64,000 bases of DNA, taken from positions 62,001 to 126,000 of the forward strand of contig CAVWQS010000012.1 of assembly GCA_963757155.1 (NCBI GenBank). Reading direction: 5' to 3'. This DNA comes from DASXQK01 sp963757155 (GTDB lineage Bacteria; Pseudomonadota; Alphaproteobacteria; Dongiales; Dongiaceae). Both the position numbers and the translations under genes were made by a program. Below the pieces are notes generated by a model, which was given only the letters and a program-made list of their open reading frames with translations, did not search any database and had not been told where the DNA came from. Of the stretch, positions 46,697-55,443 are shown piece by piece (the first letter of the stretch is position 1; the number at the start of each line of letters is the position of its first letter).

Positions 46697-47539
46697 GTGA
46701 CGGGGCTTTCCGGCAAGGCGCGGCTCGCCGGCGTGATCGGCTGGCCTGTCGCTCATTCCCGCTCGCCGCGGCTGCATGGCTTCTGGCTGCAACGCTACGG
46801 CATCGACGGCGCCTATCTGCCTTTTGCGGTGAAGCCGGAGAATCTGCCGGCGGCGCTTGCGGCTTTGCCGCTGCTGGGCCTTCGCGGCGTCAACGTCACT
46901 CTGCCCCATAAGGAAGCTGCCCTCGGCCTCTGCGTCCGGGTGAGCGAGGCGGCGCGGCGCATCGGCGCCGTCAACACCATCATCATCGGCGAGGACGGCG
47001 CACTCGAGGGCAGCAATACCGACGGTTTCGGATTCCTCGAACATCTCCGGGCGAGCCAGCCTTCCTTCCGGCCCGAGTCAGGACCGGCGGTGCTGCTCGG
47101 CGCCGGCGGCGCGGCCCGGGCCATCGCCGTGGCGCTGCTGGATGCGGGCGTGCCGGAGCTGCGGCTCACCAATCGCACCGGCGCCCGTGGCGCTGCCCTC
47201 GCCTCGGTCTTGGGGCCTCGCGTGAGGCTTGTCGACTGGGCCGATCGGGCGGCGGCGCTGGCAGGTGCCACCCTCCTGGTCAACAGCACCACGCTGGGCA
47301 TGACGGGCCAGGCGGTCCTCGATCTCGACTTGGACCAGCTCCCGCGCCAGGCCGTCGTCTACGACATCGTCTATGTGCCGCTGGAGACCCCGCTCCTGGC
47401 CGCCGCCCGGGCCCGGGGCAATGCCACGGTCGATGGTCTCGGCATGCTGCTGCATCAGGCGCGGCCGGGCTTCGCCGCCTGGTTCGGGCGCGAGCCCGAG
47501 GTGGATGCGGCGCTGCGCGATTTCGTGCTCGCGGCGTGA
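46697..47539 (+). CDS. aroE: Shikimate dehydrogenase
   Basis: 280 residues, GTG start. VIGWPVAHSRSPRLHGFWL is the substrate-binding opening (S-x-S), GVNVTLPHKEAAL carries the catalytic Lys, and LLGAGGAARAIAVALLDAG is the NADPH motif. VDGLGMLLHQARPGFAAWFG closes the family. It reduces 3-dehydroshikimate. 10 bp after maf. Confidence 0.95.
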   Translation: MTGLSGKARLAGVIGWPVAHSRSPRLHGFWLQRYGIDGAYLPFAVKPENLPAALAALPLLGLRGVNVTLPHKEAALGLCVRVSEAARRIGAVNTIIIGEDGALEGSNTDGFGFLEHLRASQPSFRPESGPAVLLGAGGAARAIAVALLDAGVPELRLTNRTGARGAALASVLGPRVRLVDWADRAAALAGATLLVNSTTLGMTGQAVLDLDLDQLPRQAVVYDIVYVPLETPLLAAARARGNATVDGLGMLLHQARPGFAAWFGREPEVDAALRDFVLAA

Positions 47540-47549
47540 GTCGCCCCCG

Positions 47550-48149
47550 ATGATCATCCTGGGGCTGACGGGATCGGTGGGCATGGGCAAATCGACCGCC
47601 GCCCGCGAGTTCCGCCGCCTGCACATCCCCGTCCACGACGCCGACAAGGCCGTCCATCGCCTGCTCGGGCGTGGGGGCCGGGCGGTGGCCGACGTCGCCG
47701 CGGCCTTCCCGGGGGTGCTGAAGGACGGCGCCATCGACCGCATCGCCCTGGGCCGCCAGGTCTTCGCCGATCCGGCCGCGCTCAAGCGGCTGGAGGGGAT
47801 TCTGCACCCGCTGGTGCGCGCCGCCGAGCGCCGCTTCATCGCCCGGGCCCGGCGCCAGCGCCGCAAGCTGGTGGTGCTCGATATCCCCTTGCTGTTCGAG
47901 ACCGGCGGGCAGGCGCGCTGCGACAAGGTGCTGGTGGTGAGCGCCCCCCGCCGGATCCAGCTGGCCCGGGTCATGGCCCGGCCGGGCATGACCGCCGAGC
48001 GCCTGGCCGGGGTCGAGGCGCGCCAGATGCCCGATGCCGAGAAGCGCCGGCGCGCCGATATCCTCATCGAGACCGGCCTCGGACGGCGCCATAGCCTGGC
48101 CAAGCTGCGCCGGGAGCTGAAACGCCTCCGCCGCTCGTCACCCCCTTGA
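47550..48149 (+). CDS. coaE: Dephospho-CoA kinase
   Basis: 199 residues. P-loop GLTGSVGMGKST (5-16), HDADKAVHRLL, DIPLLFETGGQARCDKVLVV and the lid ARPGMTAERLAGVEARQM. It performs the last step of coenzyme A synthesis. It ends the core block right of oriC; dnaQ, which usually follows, is 9 kb further on. The -35 of the next promoter lies in its last codons. Confidence 0.95.
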   Translation: MIILGLTGSVGMGKSTAAREFRRLHIPVHDADKAVHRLLGRGGRAVADVAAAFPGVLKDGAIDRIALGRQVFADPAALKRLEGILHPLVRAAERRFIARARRQRRKLVVLDIPLLFETGGQARCDKVLVVSAPRRIQLARVMARPGMTAERLAGVEARQMPDAEKRRRADILIETGLGRRHSLAKLRRELKRLRRSSPP

Positions 48150-48173
48150 CAGGGATTTTATACAATATACAAA
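48146..48173 (+). promoter_or_regulatory. Promoter of the DapA-like gene
   Basis: TTGACA (48146-48151), 16 bp, TACAAA (48168-48173). A 13-bp sequence overlapping the -10 is shared with the promoter at 49908. Confidence 0.6.
48159..48171. promoter_or_regulatory. Putative GntR operator, copy 1
   Basis: TATACAATATACA, exactly repeated at 49921-49933 and placed identically relative to the -35 and -10. Each half reads TATACA. The divergent FCD-type GntR gene at 49160 is the obvious candidate regulator. Confidence 0.6.
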
Positions 48174-48208
48174 ACCCCTGTCTTTAGGAGCTACCCCAAG
48201 GAGGTCCC

Positions 48209-49132
48209 ATGGCCAGGCATGTCAGTTGGAACGGCGTCTTTCCCGCGGTGACGACCCAGTTTCGCGAGGATTTCAGCCTCGATATCGAGGCAACCCAGCG
48301 GGTCATCGAGGGGCTGCTGCGTGACGGGGTCTCCGGCCTCATCGTCTGCGGCACCGTGGGGGAGAACTGCTCGCTGACCCGGGCGGAGAAGGTCGCGGTC
48401 ATGGAGGCGGCCAAGGAAGTGGTGCGCGGCCGCGTGCCCATCCTGGCCGGCATCGCCGAATTCACCACCGCTTTCGCCATCGAGACCGCGCGCGAGGCCG
48501 AGCGGGTCGGCATGGACGGGATCATGGTGATGCCCGCTCTGGTCTATTCCTCCAAGGCCCATGAGACCATCGCCCATTACGAGGGCGTGGCGAAAGCCTG
48601 CAACCTGCCGATCATGGTCTACAACAACCCGCCGATCTATCGCACGGACGTGACGCCGGAGATCCTGACGGCGCTGGCCGGCTACGAGACCATCGTCGCC
48701 TTCAAGGATTCCTCCGGCGATACCCGCCGCTTCACCGATGTGCGCAACCGCGTGGGCGACCGCTTCGTGCTCTTCGCCGGTCTCGACGATGTCGTGATGG
48801 AAAGCGTGATGGTGGGCGCGGTCGGCTGGGTCTCCGGCCTCTCCAACGCCTTTCCCCGCGAGGGCGAGACGCTGTTCCGCCTGGCGCGCGCGGGCCGCTA
48901 CCGCGAGGCCATGCCGCTCTATGAGTGGTTCATGCCCCTGCTGCATCTCGATGCCCGGCCCGATCTCGTGCAATGCATCAAGCTCTGCGAGGAGATCATG
49001 GGCCGCGGCAGTGCGCTCACCCGCCCGCCGCGCCTGGCCCTGGCGCCGGAAGAGCGGGCCGAGGTCGAGGTGCTGATGGAACGCGCCCTGGCGGCGCGGC
49101 CACGGCTGCCGGATGTCGGGTTAGCGGCCTAG
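48209..49132 (+). CDS. Dihydrodipicolinate synthase / N-acetylneuraminate lyase family protein
   Basis: 307 residues, TIM barrel. Schiff-base lysine K166 in VAFKDSSGD, Tyr Y138 in VYNNPPIYR, and GTVGENCSL (48-56) replacing the GTTGE of true DapA. The branch resembles hydroxyproline-pathway pyrroline-4-hydroxy-2-carboxylate deaminases and other catabolic aldolases more than lysine biosynthesis, but the substrate cannot be fixed from sequence. First gene of the GntR-controlled island. The ribosome site is AAGGAGG about 7 bases before ATG. Confidence 0.88.
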   Translation: MARHVSWNGVFPAVTTQFREDFSLDIEATQRVIEGLLRDGVSGLIVCGTVGENCSLTRAEKVAVMEAAKEVVRGRVPILAGIAEFTTAFAIETAREAERVGMDGIMVMPALVYSSKAHETIAHYEGVAKACNLPIMVYNNPPIYRTDVTPEILTALAGYETIVAFKDSSGDTRRFTDVRNRVGDRFVLFAGLDDVVMESVMVGAVGWVSGLSNAFPREGETLFRLARAGRYREAMPLYEWFMPLLHLDARPDLVQCIKLCEEIMGRGSALTRPPRLALAPEERAEVEVLMERALAARPRLPDVGLAA

Positions 49133-49149
49133 GACAGCGCTTGCGTCAG

Positions 49150-49175
49150 CTCTCCCGCGTCAAGGCGCGGGAGAG
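49150..49175. terminator. Bidirectional hairpin between the DapA-like and GntR genes
   Basis: CTCTCCCGCG (49150-49159) pairs perfectly with CGCGGGAGAG (49166-49175), with a 6-base loop. It overlaps the 3' end of the convergent gntR-like gene. Confidence 0.6.
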
Positions 49176-49855
49176 GAAAGTTTCGCCGCCTGCTTGCGCA
49201 TGAACTCGATCAGACTCCGGCCGGCATCGCGGATATGCAGCTCCAGCAGGCTTCCCGCCCGCTCGAACTCGCCGCGGCGGCAGGCGGTCAGCAGCCCCTC
49301 ATGTTCCTGCTGGGCGCGCAATTGGCCCTCGGTCAGGAGCAGCTGCATCCGCGTATAGCGATCGGTCTGGTCGAGCAGCGTCTGGGCGAGGGCGAAGGAG
49401 CGCGGGCGGCGGGCGGGGCGATAGAGGGCGAGGTGGAAGCGCGTGTTCAGGCGGCCCCAGGCCCCGACATCGCGTTGCTCGAGGGCCGCCTTGTAGCCGG
49501 CCAAGGTGCCTTCGGCCTCGCGCAGATCGTCGGGCCCCATATGCGGGACAGCGCGGCGGATCAGATCCGGCTCGATCAGCAGGCGCAGGTCGAAGAGCTC
49601 GCCGATCTCGTCGGGCGAAAGCACGGAGACCACGGCCCCGCGATGGGGAACGATGGTCACCAGGCCTTCGCCCTCCAGCAGCCGCAAGGCCTCGCGCAAG
49701 GGAATGCGGCTGACGCCGAGCTCGGCCGCCAATATCTCCTGGCGAAGTTGGGCCCCCTCCTGCAGCGCGCCGGAAAGGATCCGCATGCGCAGCTCCTCGG
49801 CCGCCGCTTCCGCCACCGTCTTGCGCTCGAGGACGCTCCTGCCTGCGAAAACCAT
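49160..49855 (-). CDS. GntR-family transcriptional regulator (FCD/FadR subfamily)
   Basis: 231 residues. The N-terminal winged helix (about 15-75) has LRQEILAAELGVSRIPLREALRLLEGEGLVTIVPHRGAVVS. The C-terminal all-helical FCD domain has metal/ligand residues around RLNTRFHLALY. Divergent from the peptide-binding protein gene and convergent with the DapA-like gene; the same 13-bp motif sits on both their promoters. It probably represses both until an island substrate is present. Confidence 0.92.
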   Translation of the reverse strand: MVFAGRSVLERKTVAEAAAEELRMRILSGALQEGAQLRQEILAAELGVSRIPLREALRLLEGEGLVTIVPHRGAVVSVLSPDEIGELFDLRLLIEPDLIRRAVPHMGPDDLREAEGTLAGYKAALEQRDVGAWGRLNTRFHLALYRPARRPRSFALAQTLLDQTDRYTRMQLLLTEGQLRAQQEHEGLLTACRRGEFERAGSLLELHIRDAGRSLIEFMRKQAAKLSSPAP

Positions 49856-49907
49856 GATTCCCGATACCGTCCTTCGCCCTTGTTTAGCATGGGGAAGGCT
49901 ATCTGCA

Positions 49908-49935
49908 TTGACGCTCGGAATATACAATATACACT
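49908..49935 (+). promoter_or_regulatory. Promoter of the peptide ABC operon
   Basis: TTGACG (49908-49913), 16 bp, TACACT (49930-49935). Same geometry as the promoter of the DapA-like gene. Confidence 0.6.
49921..49933. promoter_or_regulatory. Putative GntR operator, copy 2
   Basis: Exact TATACAATATACA, overlapping the -10 of the peptide-transport operon and lying about 65 bp upstream of the gntR-like start. Confidence 0.6.
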
Positions 49936-49987
49936 GCTGCCCATCCAGCGGGGGCGGACCTCCGCCCCCTCAGCAGGGAGGTGCAAG

Positions 49988-51589
49988 ATGATCACGAGCC
50001 CCAATCGTCGGTCCTTCTTGACCATGGCCTCGGTCGCCGCCACGGCCGCCATGTTCGGACCTCGCCTCAGGACGGCCTTGGCGGATAGCGGCGAGATCGA
50101 CGAGATCAAATGGGCGCTGCCCTCGGTGCCCGACACGCTGTTCGTTCCCCATGCCTGGAGCACCTATATCGGCGCCATCATGTCGCTGGTGCAGGAGGGC
50201 CCGCTCGCCTTCGGCGACGATCTCTCGTTGGTGCCGGCGGTGGCCGATAGTTGGGAGCAGAGCGATCCCACCACCTTCAAATATCATCTGCGCCAGGGGG
50301 TGACCTTCGGCGACGGCAGCGCGCTCACGCCGGACGATATCGTCGCCACCATGAAGTTCCATCTCGATCCCAATTCCGGCTCCCAGCTCGCGGCCTTCTA
50401 CAGCTCGGTCGCCTCGGTCGAGGCAAGCGGCCCCGCCGAGGTGACGGTCAAGCTGAAGAGCCCGAACATCCAGTTCCGCTACACCGCCGCCCATATGGCC
50501 GGCTTCATCTTCAAGAAGAGCCAGCTCGAGGGCCATCCTAAGGATATCGGCACGCCCGATGTGCTGATCCTCGGCACCGGCCCCTACAAGCTCACCGAAT
50601 TCGCGCCGGGCGATCACGCGGTGCTGGAGGCCAATCCCGCCTATTGGGGACCGAAGGCGGTGGCCAAGAAGATCACCTTCCAGGCGATCGCCGATCGCCA
50701 GACCCGGCTGCTGGCGATGCAGAACGGCGATATCGACGGCACTTTCGATCTCGCCATTTCCGACATCGACCAGTGGAAGGCGCTGAAGAACGTCGATGTC
50801 ATCACCGCGCCCTCCCTCGGCATCTATTGCCTCACCCTCGATCATTCGGCCCCGCCCTTCGACGACATCCATGTCCGCAAGGCGATCGCCTATGCCGTGG
50901 ATCGCGTCGGGCTGGTGACGGCGCTGCTCAAGGGCAATGGCGAGCCGGCCGTGGCCCTCGACCCGCCGGAGATCTGGGCGGGGGTGCAGCCGGTCGAGGC
51001 GGTGAAGGCCTTCTACGACACGCTCCCCGGCTACAGCTTCGATCTCGACAAGGCCAAGGCCGAGCTGGCGCAATCGACGGTGCCGAACGGCTTCACCATC
51101 TCCGTGCCCGGCTCCACCGGCGATCCCTATATGGTCAATGTCCTGCAGAGCATCTCGCAGAACCTGAAGCAGATCGGCATCGTCATGGAGGTGCAGGAGA
51201 TCGACGGCAATCAATGGCTCGCCGGCTTCTTCCGCCATGAGAAGCTCGGCATGCAGATCATGCCCTACTACCCCGATTTCGCCGATCCGGCGAATTATCC
51301 CTATCTCTTCTTCGACAGCGCCAATGCGGCGAAGGACGGCATGAACGGGTCCAACTTCAAGAACCCCGATGTCGACAAATATCTCGCGGCCGCCAACGAG
51401 AAGACCGATCCCAAGGACCGCACCGAGGCGCTGCAGCAGGTCTTCCGGATCGCCAATGACGATGTCGCTGTCGTGCCGATCTTCTGGCCCTCCTCGGCCA
51501 TGGCGATCAACAACAAGTACAAGCTCACCGGCTATACGGCCTTCTGGTACAACATTCCCTGGGCCATCCGGGGCTTCGGCCTGAAATAG
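49988..51589 (+). CDS. Peptide/nickel-type ABC transporter substrate-binding protein, Tat signal
   Basis: 533 residues, SBP_bac_5 family. NRRSFLTMASVAATAAMFG is a twin-arginine export signal. Conserved blocks: KYHLRQGVTFGDGSALTPDDIV, GTGPYKLTEFAPGDHAVLEANPAYWG, HVRKAIAYAVDR. ATG at 49988 follows AGGGAGGTGC. Binds di/oligopeptides or similar solutes in the periplasm for the DppBC-DF-like transporter below. A strong hairpin follows the gene, which may raise its transcript level relative to downstream genes. Confidence 0.93.
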   Translation: MITSPNRRSFLTMASVAATAAMFGPRLRTALADSGEIDEIKWALPSVPDTLFVPHAWSTYIGAIMSLVQEGPLAFGDDLSLVPAVADSWEQSDPTTFKYHLRQGVTFGDGSALTPDDIVATMKFHLDPNSGSQLAAFYSSVASVEASGPAEVTVKLKSPNIQFRYTAAHMAGFIFKKSQLEGHPKDIGTPDVLILGTGPYKLTEFAPGDHAVLEANPAYWGPKAVAKKITFQAIADRQTRLLAMQNGDIDGTFDLAISDIDQWKALKNVDVITAPSLGIYCLTLDHSAPPFDDIHVRKAIAYAVDRVGLVTALLKGNGEPAVALDPPEIWAGVQPVEAVKAFYDTLPGYSFDLDKAKAELAQSTVPNGFTISVPGSTGDPYMVNVLQSISQNLKQIGIVMEVQEIDGNQWLAGFFRHEKLGMQIMPYYPDFADPANYPYLFFDSANAAKDGMNGSNFKNPDVDKYLAAANEKTDPKDRTEALQQVFRIANDDVAVVPIFWPSSAMAINNKYKLTGYTAFWYNIPWAIRGFGLK

Positions 51590-51610
51590 GGGCGTCGCAG
51601 CACAAGCGGG

Positions 51611-51635
51611 GCGGCGGTCGTAGTCCGACCGCCGC
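51611..51635 (+). terminator. Intercistronic hairpin after the substrate-binding protein
   Basis: GCGGCGGTCG (51611-51620) pairs with CGACCGCCGC (51626-51635), with a 5-base loop and no T-run. It is more likely partial attenuation or mRNA stabilisation than full termination, since downstream genes are on the same strand. Confidence 0.6.
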
Positions 51636-51698
51636 CGCCCGCCGATCCCACGCAAGCCGCCGGCGCGGCGGCGAAAATCTGAGATGGGAGCGCAGGAG

Positions 51699-53633
51699 AT
51701 GGATCGCCTGACGGATTGCGTCGAGCGGCTGGAGCGCCTTCGACATCCCTCGGATCTCTGCTTCGCGCGCGGGGGCGATGCGATCATCGCGACGGTCTCG
51801 CCGGCGAGCCACCGGGCCGGCGAGAGCTATCAGAGCCGCCTCTGGCGTTTCGGGCTCGACGGCTCGGCCGAGACGCTGACCGATGGCCCGGGAAGCGATG
51901 GCGCGCCGCGCCCCTCACCCATCGACGAGCGTCTTGCCTTCCTCTCCGATCGCAGCCTGCGCGGCAAGCGATCGGTCTTTCTTCTGGAGAAGGACGGCGC
52001 GCGGCCGATCGGGGAGATTCCCGGCACGGTCGAGGATTTGCGCTGGACCAGCGACGGCGCCGCGCTGATCGCGCTCGCCGCCGATCGCGGCCTCGATGCC
52101 GGCGCCACCGAGGGCGCCATGCGGCTTTCCTGGGGCGAGATCGAGGACCCTGCCGTCACCGACCCGCGCCAGGCGCGGCGCCGGCTCTATCGGATCGATG
52201 CCGCCGGCGGCGCCACCGCCGAGATCGGCCCCGCCGATCTCACGGTCTGGGAATTCGATCTTCTGGGCGATGATGCGGCGCTGGCCCTCGTCTCCGCCGA
52301 TCCCAGCGAGCGCGGCTGGTATCGCGCCCGGCTTGCGCGTCTCGATCTGGCGCGCCGGACCGCCGAGATCCTCCATGAGTCCTCGTGGCAATTGCAGGGC
52401 CCGGCCGCCGATCCCGAAGGGCGGCGGGTCGCCTTCCTCGAGGGCTGGTCCAGCGATCGCGGCCTCGTCGCCGGGGCGATCCGGATTCTGGATCTGGCTT
52501 CGGGCCGCGTCACCAGCCTCGCCGAAGACAAGCTCTCCAATGTCACCGCCATTCAGTGGCGCGATGCGGAAAGCCTCTGGTTCGCCGGCTGGCATCGCCT
52601 GGGCTCGGTCTATGGCGTCATCGGCCTGGACGGCACGATCCAATGGATGACGCGAGAGGATGCGGTCATCGGCCCCAGCAGCTTCCTCGCCCAGATCACG
52701 CCCGCGCCGGACGGCAAGAGCTTTGCCGCCGTCCGCGAGGCCGTCGGCCAAGCGCCCGAGATCGTGCTGAAGCGCGTCGGCGACCCGGACTGGCGTCCTC
52801 TCACCAAGCTGAACAGCACCGTGATGCAGGGCTTCGATGGCTATCCCGAGGTGCGGGCGATCTCCTGGCCCGGCGCCGGCGGGCTCGCCATGGAGGGCTT
52901 CGTCCTGCTGCCGCAGGGTCGCAAGCCGGGGCCTTTGCCCATGATCTGCGACATCCATGGCGGGCCGACCTGGGCCGCCAAGCATGGCTTCAATCCCGGC
53001 TTCGCTTTGCCCTATGCCGCCGCGGGCTATGCCGTCTTTCTGCCGAACTATCGCGGCAATGCGGGCTGGGGCCAGGATTTCTCCCGGCTCAATATCGGCG
53101 ATCCCGGCGGGGCCGAGTTCGAGGACATATTGGCCGGTGTCGATCACTGCATCGCCCAGGGCTTTGCCGATGCGGCCCGCATCGGCGTGACCGGCGCCAG
53201 CTACGGCGGCTACCTGACCGCCTGGGCCGTAGCCACGACCGACCGCTTCCGCGCGGCCATCATGGTCTCCGGCATCGCCAATAACTGGAGCTCGCATTAT
53301 TCCTGCAACCACGCCTTCAGCGAATGGATCGTGGGCGGCCCGATGACGGAGGAGCGTTTCAAGCGCCTGGCCATCGACCGCTCGCCGATGATGCGTCTCG
53401 ACAAGCCCAGGACGCCGACCTTGATCGTCCATGGCAGCGAGGATCGCTGCACGCCTCTGGGCCAGGGCCAGGAGCTCTATGCCGGGCTCGTCGAGCGCGG
53501 CGTGGAAAGCGAGCTCGTCGTCTATCCACGCGAGGGCCATGGGCTGCGCGAGGATTCCCATCGCCGCGATTTCTGGCGCCGCGCCGTTGCCTGGTTCGAT
53601 CGCCATCTACGACCCGATCAGGGGGCGGGCTGA
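51699..53633 (+). CDS. S9-family prolyl oligopeptidase/acylaminoacyl-peptidase-like protein
   Basis: About 644 residues, no signal peptide. Beta-propeller region in the first 380 residues, then an alpha/beta hydrolase domain: ICDIHGGPTWAAKHGF, the nucleophile S501 in GASYGG, D582 in HGSEDRCTP, H614 in EGHG. Start ATG 51699 has GGGAG 8 bases upstream; ATG 51684 is an alternative adding five residues. Placed inside a peptide-transport operon, it likely cleaves imported short peptides. Its stop overlaps the next gene (TGATG). Confidence 0.92.
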   Translation: MDRLTDCVERLERLRHPSDLCFARGGDAIIATVSPASHRAGESYQSRLWRFGLDGSAETLTDGPGSDGAPRPSPIDERLAFLSDRSLRGKRSVFLLEKDGARPIGEIPGTVEDLRWTSDGAALIALAADRGLDAGATEGAMRLSWGEIEDPAVTDPRQARRRLYRIDAAGGATAEIGPADLTVWEFDLLGDDAALALVSADPSERGWYRARLARLDLARRTAEILHESSWQLQGPAADPEGRRVAFLEGWSSDRGLVAGAIRILDLASGRVTSLAEDKLSNVTAIQWRDAESLWFAGWHRLGSVYGVIGLDGTIQWMTREDAVIGPSSFLAQITPAPDGKSFAAVREAVGQAPEIVLKRVGDPDWRPLTKLNSTVMQGFDGYPEVRAISWPGAGGLAMEGFVLLPQGRKPGPLPMICDIHGGPTWAAKHGFNPGFALPYAAAGYAVFLPNYRGNAGWGQDFSRLNIGDPGGAEFEDILAGVDHCIAQGFADAARIGVTGASYGGYLTAWAVATTDRFRAAIMVSGIANNWSSHYSCNHAFSEWIVGGPMTEERFKRLAIDRSPMMRLDKPRTPTLIVHGSEDRCTPLGQGQELYAGLVERGVESELVVYPREGHGLREDSHRRDFWRRAVAWFDRHLRPDQGAG

Positions 53634-54598
53634 TGCAGGCCGCCGCCGTCCTCCGCTTCATCCTGCGCCGGCTCGCCATCGCGATCCCGCTGCTTCTGAT
53701 CGTCTCCTTCGGCGTCTTCGCTTTGGTGCATCTGGCGCCGGGCGATCCGGTGCGCGCCTTGCTGGGCTCGCGGGCTTCCGATCCCGCGACCCTGGCCGCG
53801 ATCCGCGAGCGCTATCACCTGAACGATCCTTTCATCGTCCAATATGGCAAATGGCTCTGGCAGGTGCTGCAGGGCGATCTCGGCCGTTCGATCCAGGGCA
53901 GCCAGCTCGTCACCAGCGCCATCCGCCAGCGCCTCGGCCTCACCATCTTCCTCGGCCTCATGAGCTCCTTCCTCGTGCTCTTCTTCGGTATCCTGCTGGG
54001 CATGCTGGCGGGGTTTCGCCGCGGCTCGCGCCTCGATCGCGGCGTGGTCATGTTCGGCGTCTTCGGCATCAGCTCGCCGGCCTTCGTCACCGGCATCCTG
54101 CTGCTCTATCTCTTCGGCGTGGTCATCGGCTGGTTTCCGATCTTCGGGGCGGGCCGGGGCTTCCTCGACCGCTTCTGGCATCTGACCTTGCCGGCGGTGG
54201 CGCTGGCGCTTTCCATCATGGCGATCGTGGTGAAGATCACCCGGGCCGCGGTCATCCAGGAGTTGGACAAGGACTATGTCGTCTTCGCCCGCGCTCGCGG
54301 CCTCTCGCCGTTGCGCATCGTCTTCGGCTACGTCCTGCGCAACGCCCTCATCCCCGTCGTCACCGCAGCGGGGCTCATCATCGTCGGCCTCGTCGCCAAT
54401 GCGATCTATGTCGAGGTGACCTTCGCGCTCCCCGGGCTCGGCTCCCTCACCGTCGAGGCCGTGCAGCGCCGCGACATACCGCTGATCCAGGGCACGACCC
54501 TCGTCTTCGCCGCCTTCGTCATCCTGCTCAATCTCCTGATCGATCTCGCCTATATCCTGATCGATCCGCGCATCCGCTTCGAGCGGGTGCAGTCGTGA
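53633..54598 (+). CDS. Peptide ABC transporter permease (DppB-like)
   Basis: 321 residues. It opens LRFILRRLAIAIPLLLIVSF and LVHLAPGDPVRALLG, the DppB hallmark. The EAA loop reads YVVFARARGLSPLRIVFGYVLRNALIP and TFALPGLGSLTVEAV is conserved. Six helices. The start overlaps the peptidase stop and its stop overlaps the next start (GTGA), so expression is coupled. Confidence 0.94.
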   Translation: MQAAAVLRFILRRLAIAIPLLLIVSFGVFALVHLAPGDPVRALLGSRASDPATLAAIRERYHLNDPFIVQYGKWLWQVLQGDLGRSIQGSQLVTSAIRQRLGLTIFLGLMSSFLVLFFGILLGMLAGFRRGSRLDRGVVMFGVFGISSPAFVTGILLLYLFGVVIGWFPIFGAGRGFLDRFWHLTLPAVALALSIMAIVVKITRAAVIQELDKDYVVFARARGLSPLRIVFGYVLRNALIPVVTAAGLIIVGLVANAIYVEVTFALPGLGSLTVEAVQRRDIPLIQGTTLVFAAFVILLNLLIDLAYILIDPRIRFERVQS

Positions 54599-55443
54599 GC
54601 CTGCCGCTGGAGATCCAGAAGCAGGCGCCGGCCGCCACGGGACGGCGCCGCATCCCCGTCATCATCCTGCTGGCCATGCTGCTGATTGCGATCGTGGTCG
54701 TCTGCGCCCTCTTCGCCGGGGCGATCGCGCCGGATTCGCCGGACACGCAGCGGCTTCTCGTCGGCGACAAGCCGCCCTCGGCGGCCTTCCTTGCGGGGAC
54801 CGATCTGCTCGGCCGTGACGTGCTCTCCCGCGTCATCCATGGCGCCTGGACCGCGCTGGCCGGTCCCATCGTCATCGCCGTCGGCGCCTTCTCCATCGCC
54901 ACCCTGCTCGGGCTTCTCTCGGGCTATCTCGGCGGGCTGGTGGATTCGGCGATCATGCGCTGGGTCGATTTCATGTTCGCTCTGCCCGGGCCGCTGGTGG
55001 CCATCGTGGTGGTGGGTGTCGTCGGCGGGGGCTATTGGGTCGCGGTGCTGGTGCTGGTGATCCTCTTCACCGCCCCCGATACCCGCATCGTGCGCAGCGC
55101 CGTGCTGGAGCAGCGGCCGCGGCCCTATATCGACGCGGCCCGTTCGCTGGGCGTCTCCAAGACGCGAATCCTCTTCATCCATATCTTGCCCAATGTGCTG
55201 CCCATCGTGCTGGCTTATGTGCTGCTGGATTTCGCCTTCGCTCTGGTCAATCTCGCCGGGCTGTCCTTTCTCGGTCTCGGCGTCCAGCCCGGCACGCCCG
55301 ACTGGGGCCGCATGCTGTTCGAGAACCGCAACATCCTGTTCTCCAATCCCGTGGCCCTGCTGCTGCCCGCTGCCATGATCATCTTGACGGCGGTGAGCAT
55401 GAACCTGATCGGCGATTGGCTCGCCGAGCGATGGGCCAAGTGA
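54595..55443 (+). CDS. Peptide ABC transporter permease (DppC-like)
   Basis: 282 residues, GTG start. AFLAGTDLLGRDVLSRVIHGAW is the periplasmic loop typical of DppC. The EAA loop is YIDAARSLGVSKTRILFIHILPNVLP, and GLSFLGLGVQPGTPDWGRML is conserved. Partner of the DppB-like permease. Confidence 0.94.
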   Translation: MSLPLEIQKQAPAATGRRRIPVIILLAMLLIAIVVVCALFAGAIAPDSPDTQRLLVGDKPPSAAFLAGTDLLGRDVLSRVIHGAWTALAGPIVIAVGAFSIATLLGLLSGYLGGLVDSAIMRWVDFMFALPGPLVAIVVVGVVGGGYWVAVLVLVILFTAPDTRIVRSAVLEQRPRPYIDAARSLGVSKTRILFIHILPNVLPIVLAYVLLDFAFALVNLAGLSFLGLGVQPGTPDWGRMLFENRNILFSNPVALLLPAAMIILTAVSMNLIGDWLAERWAK

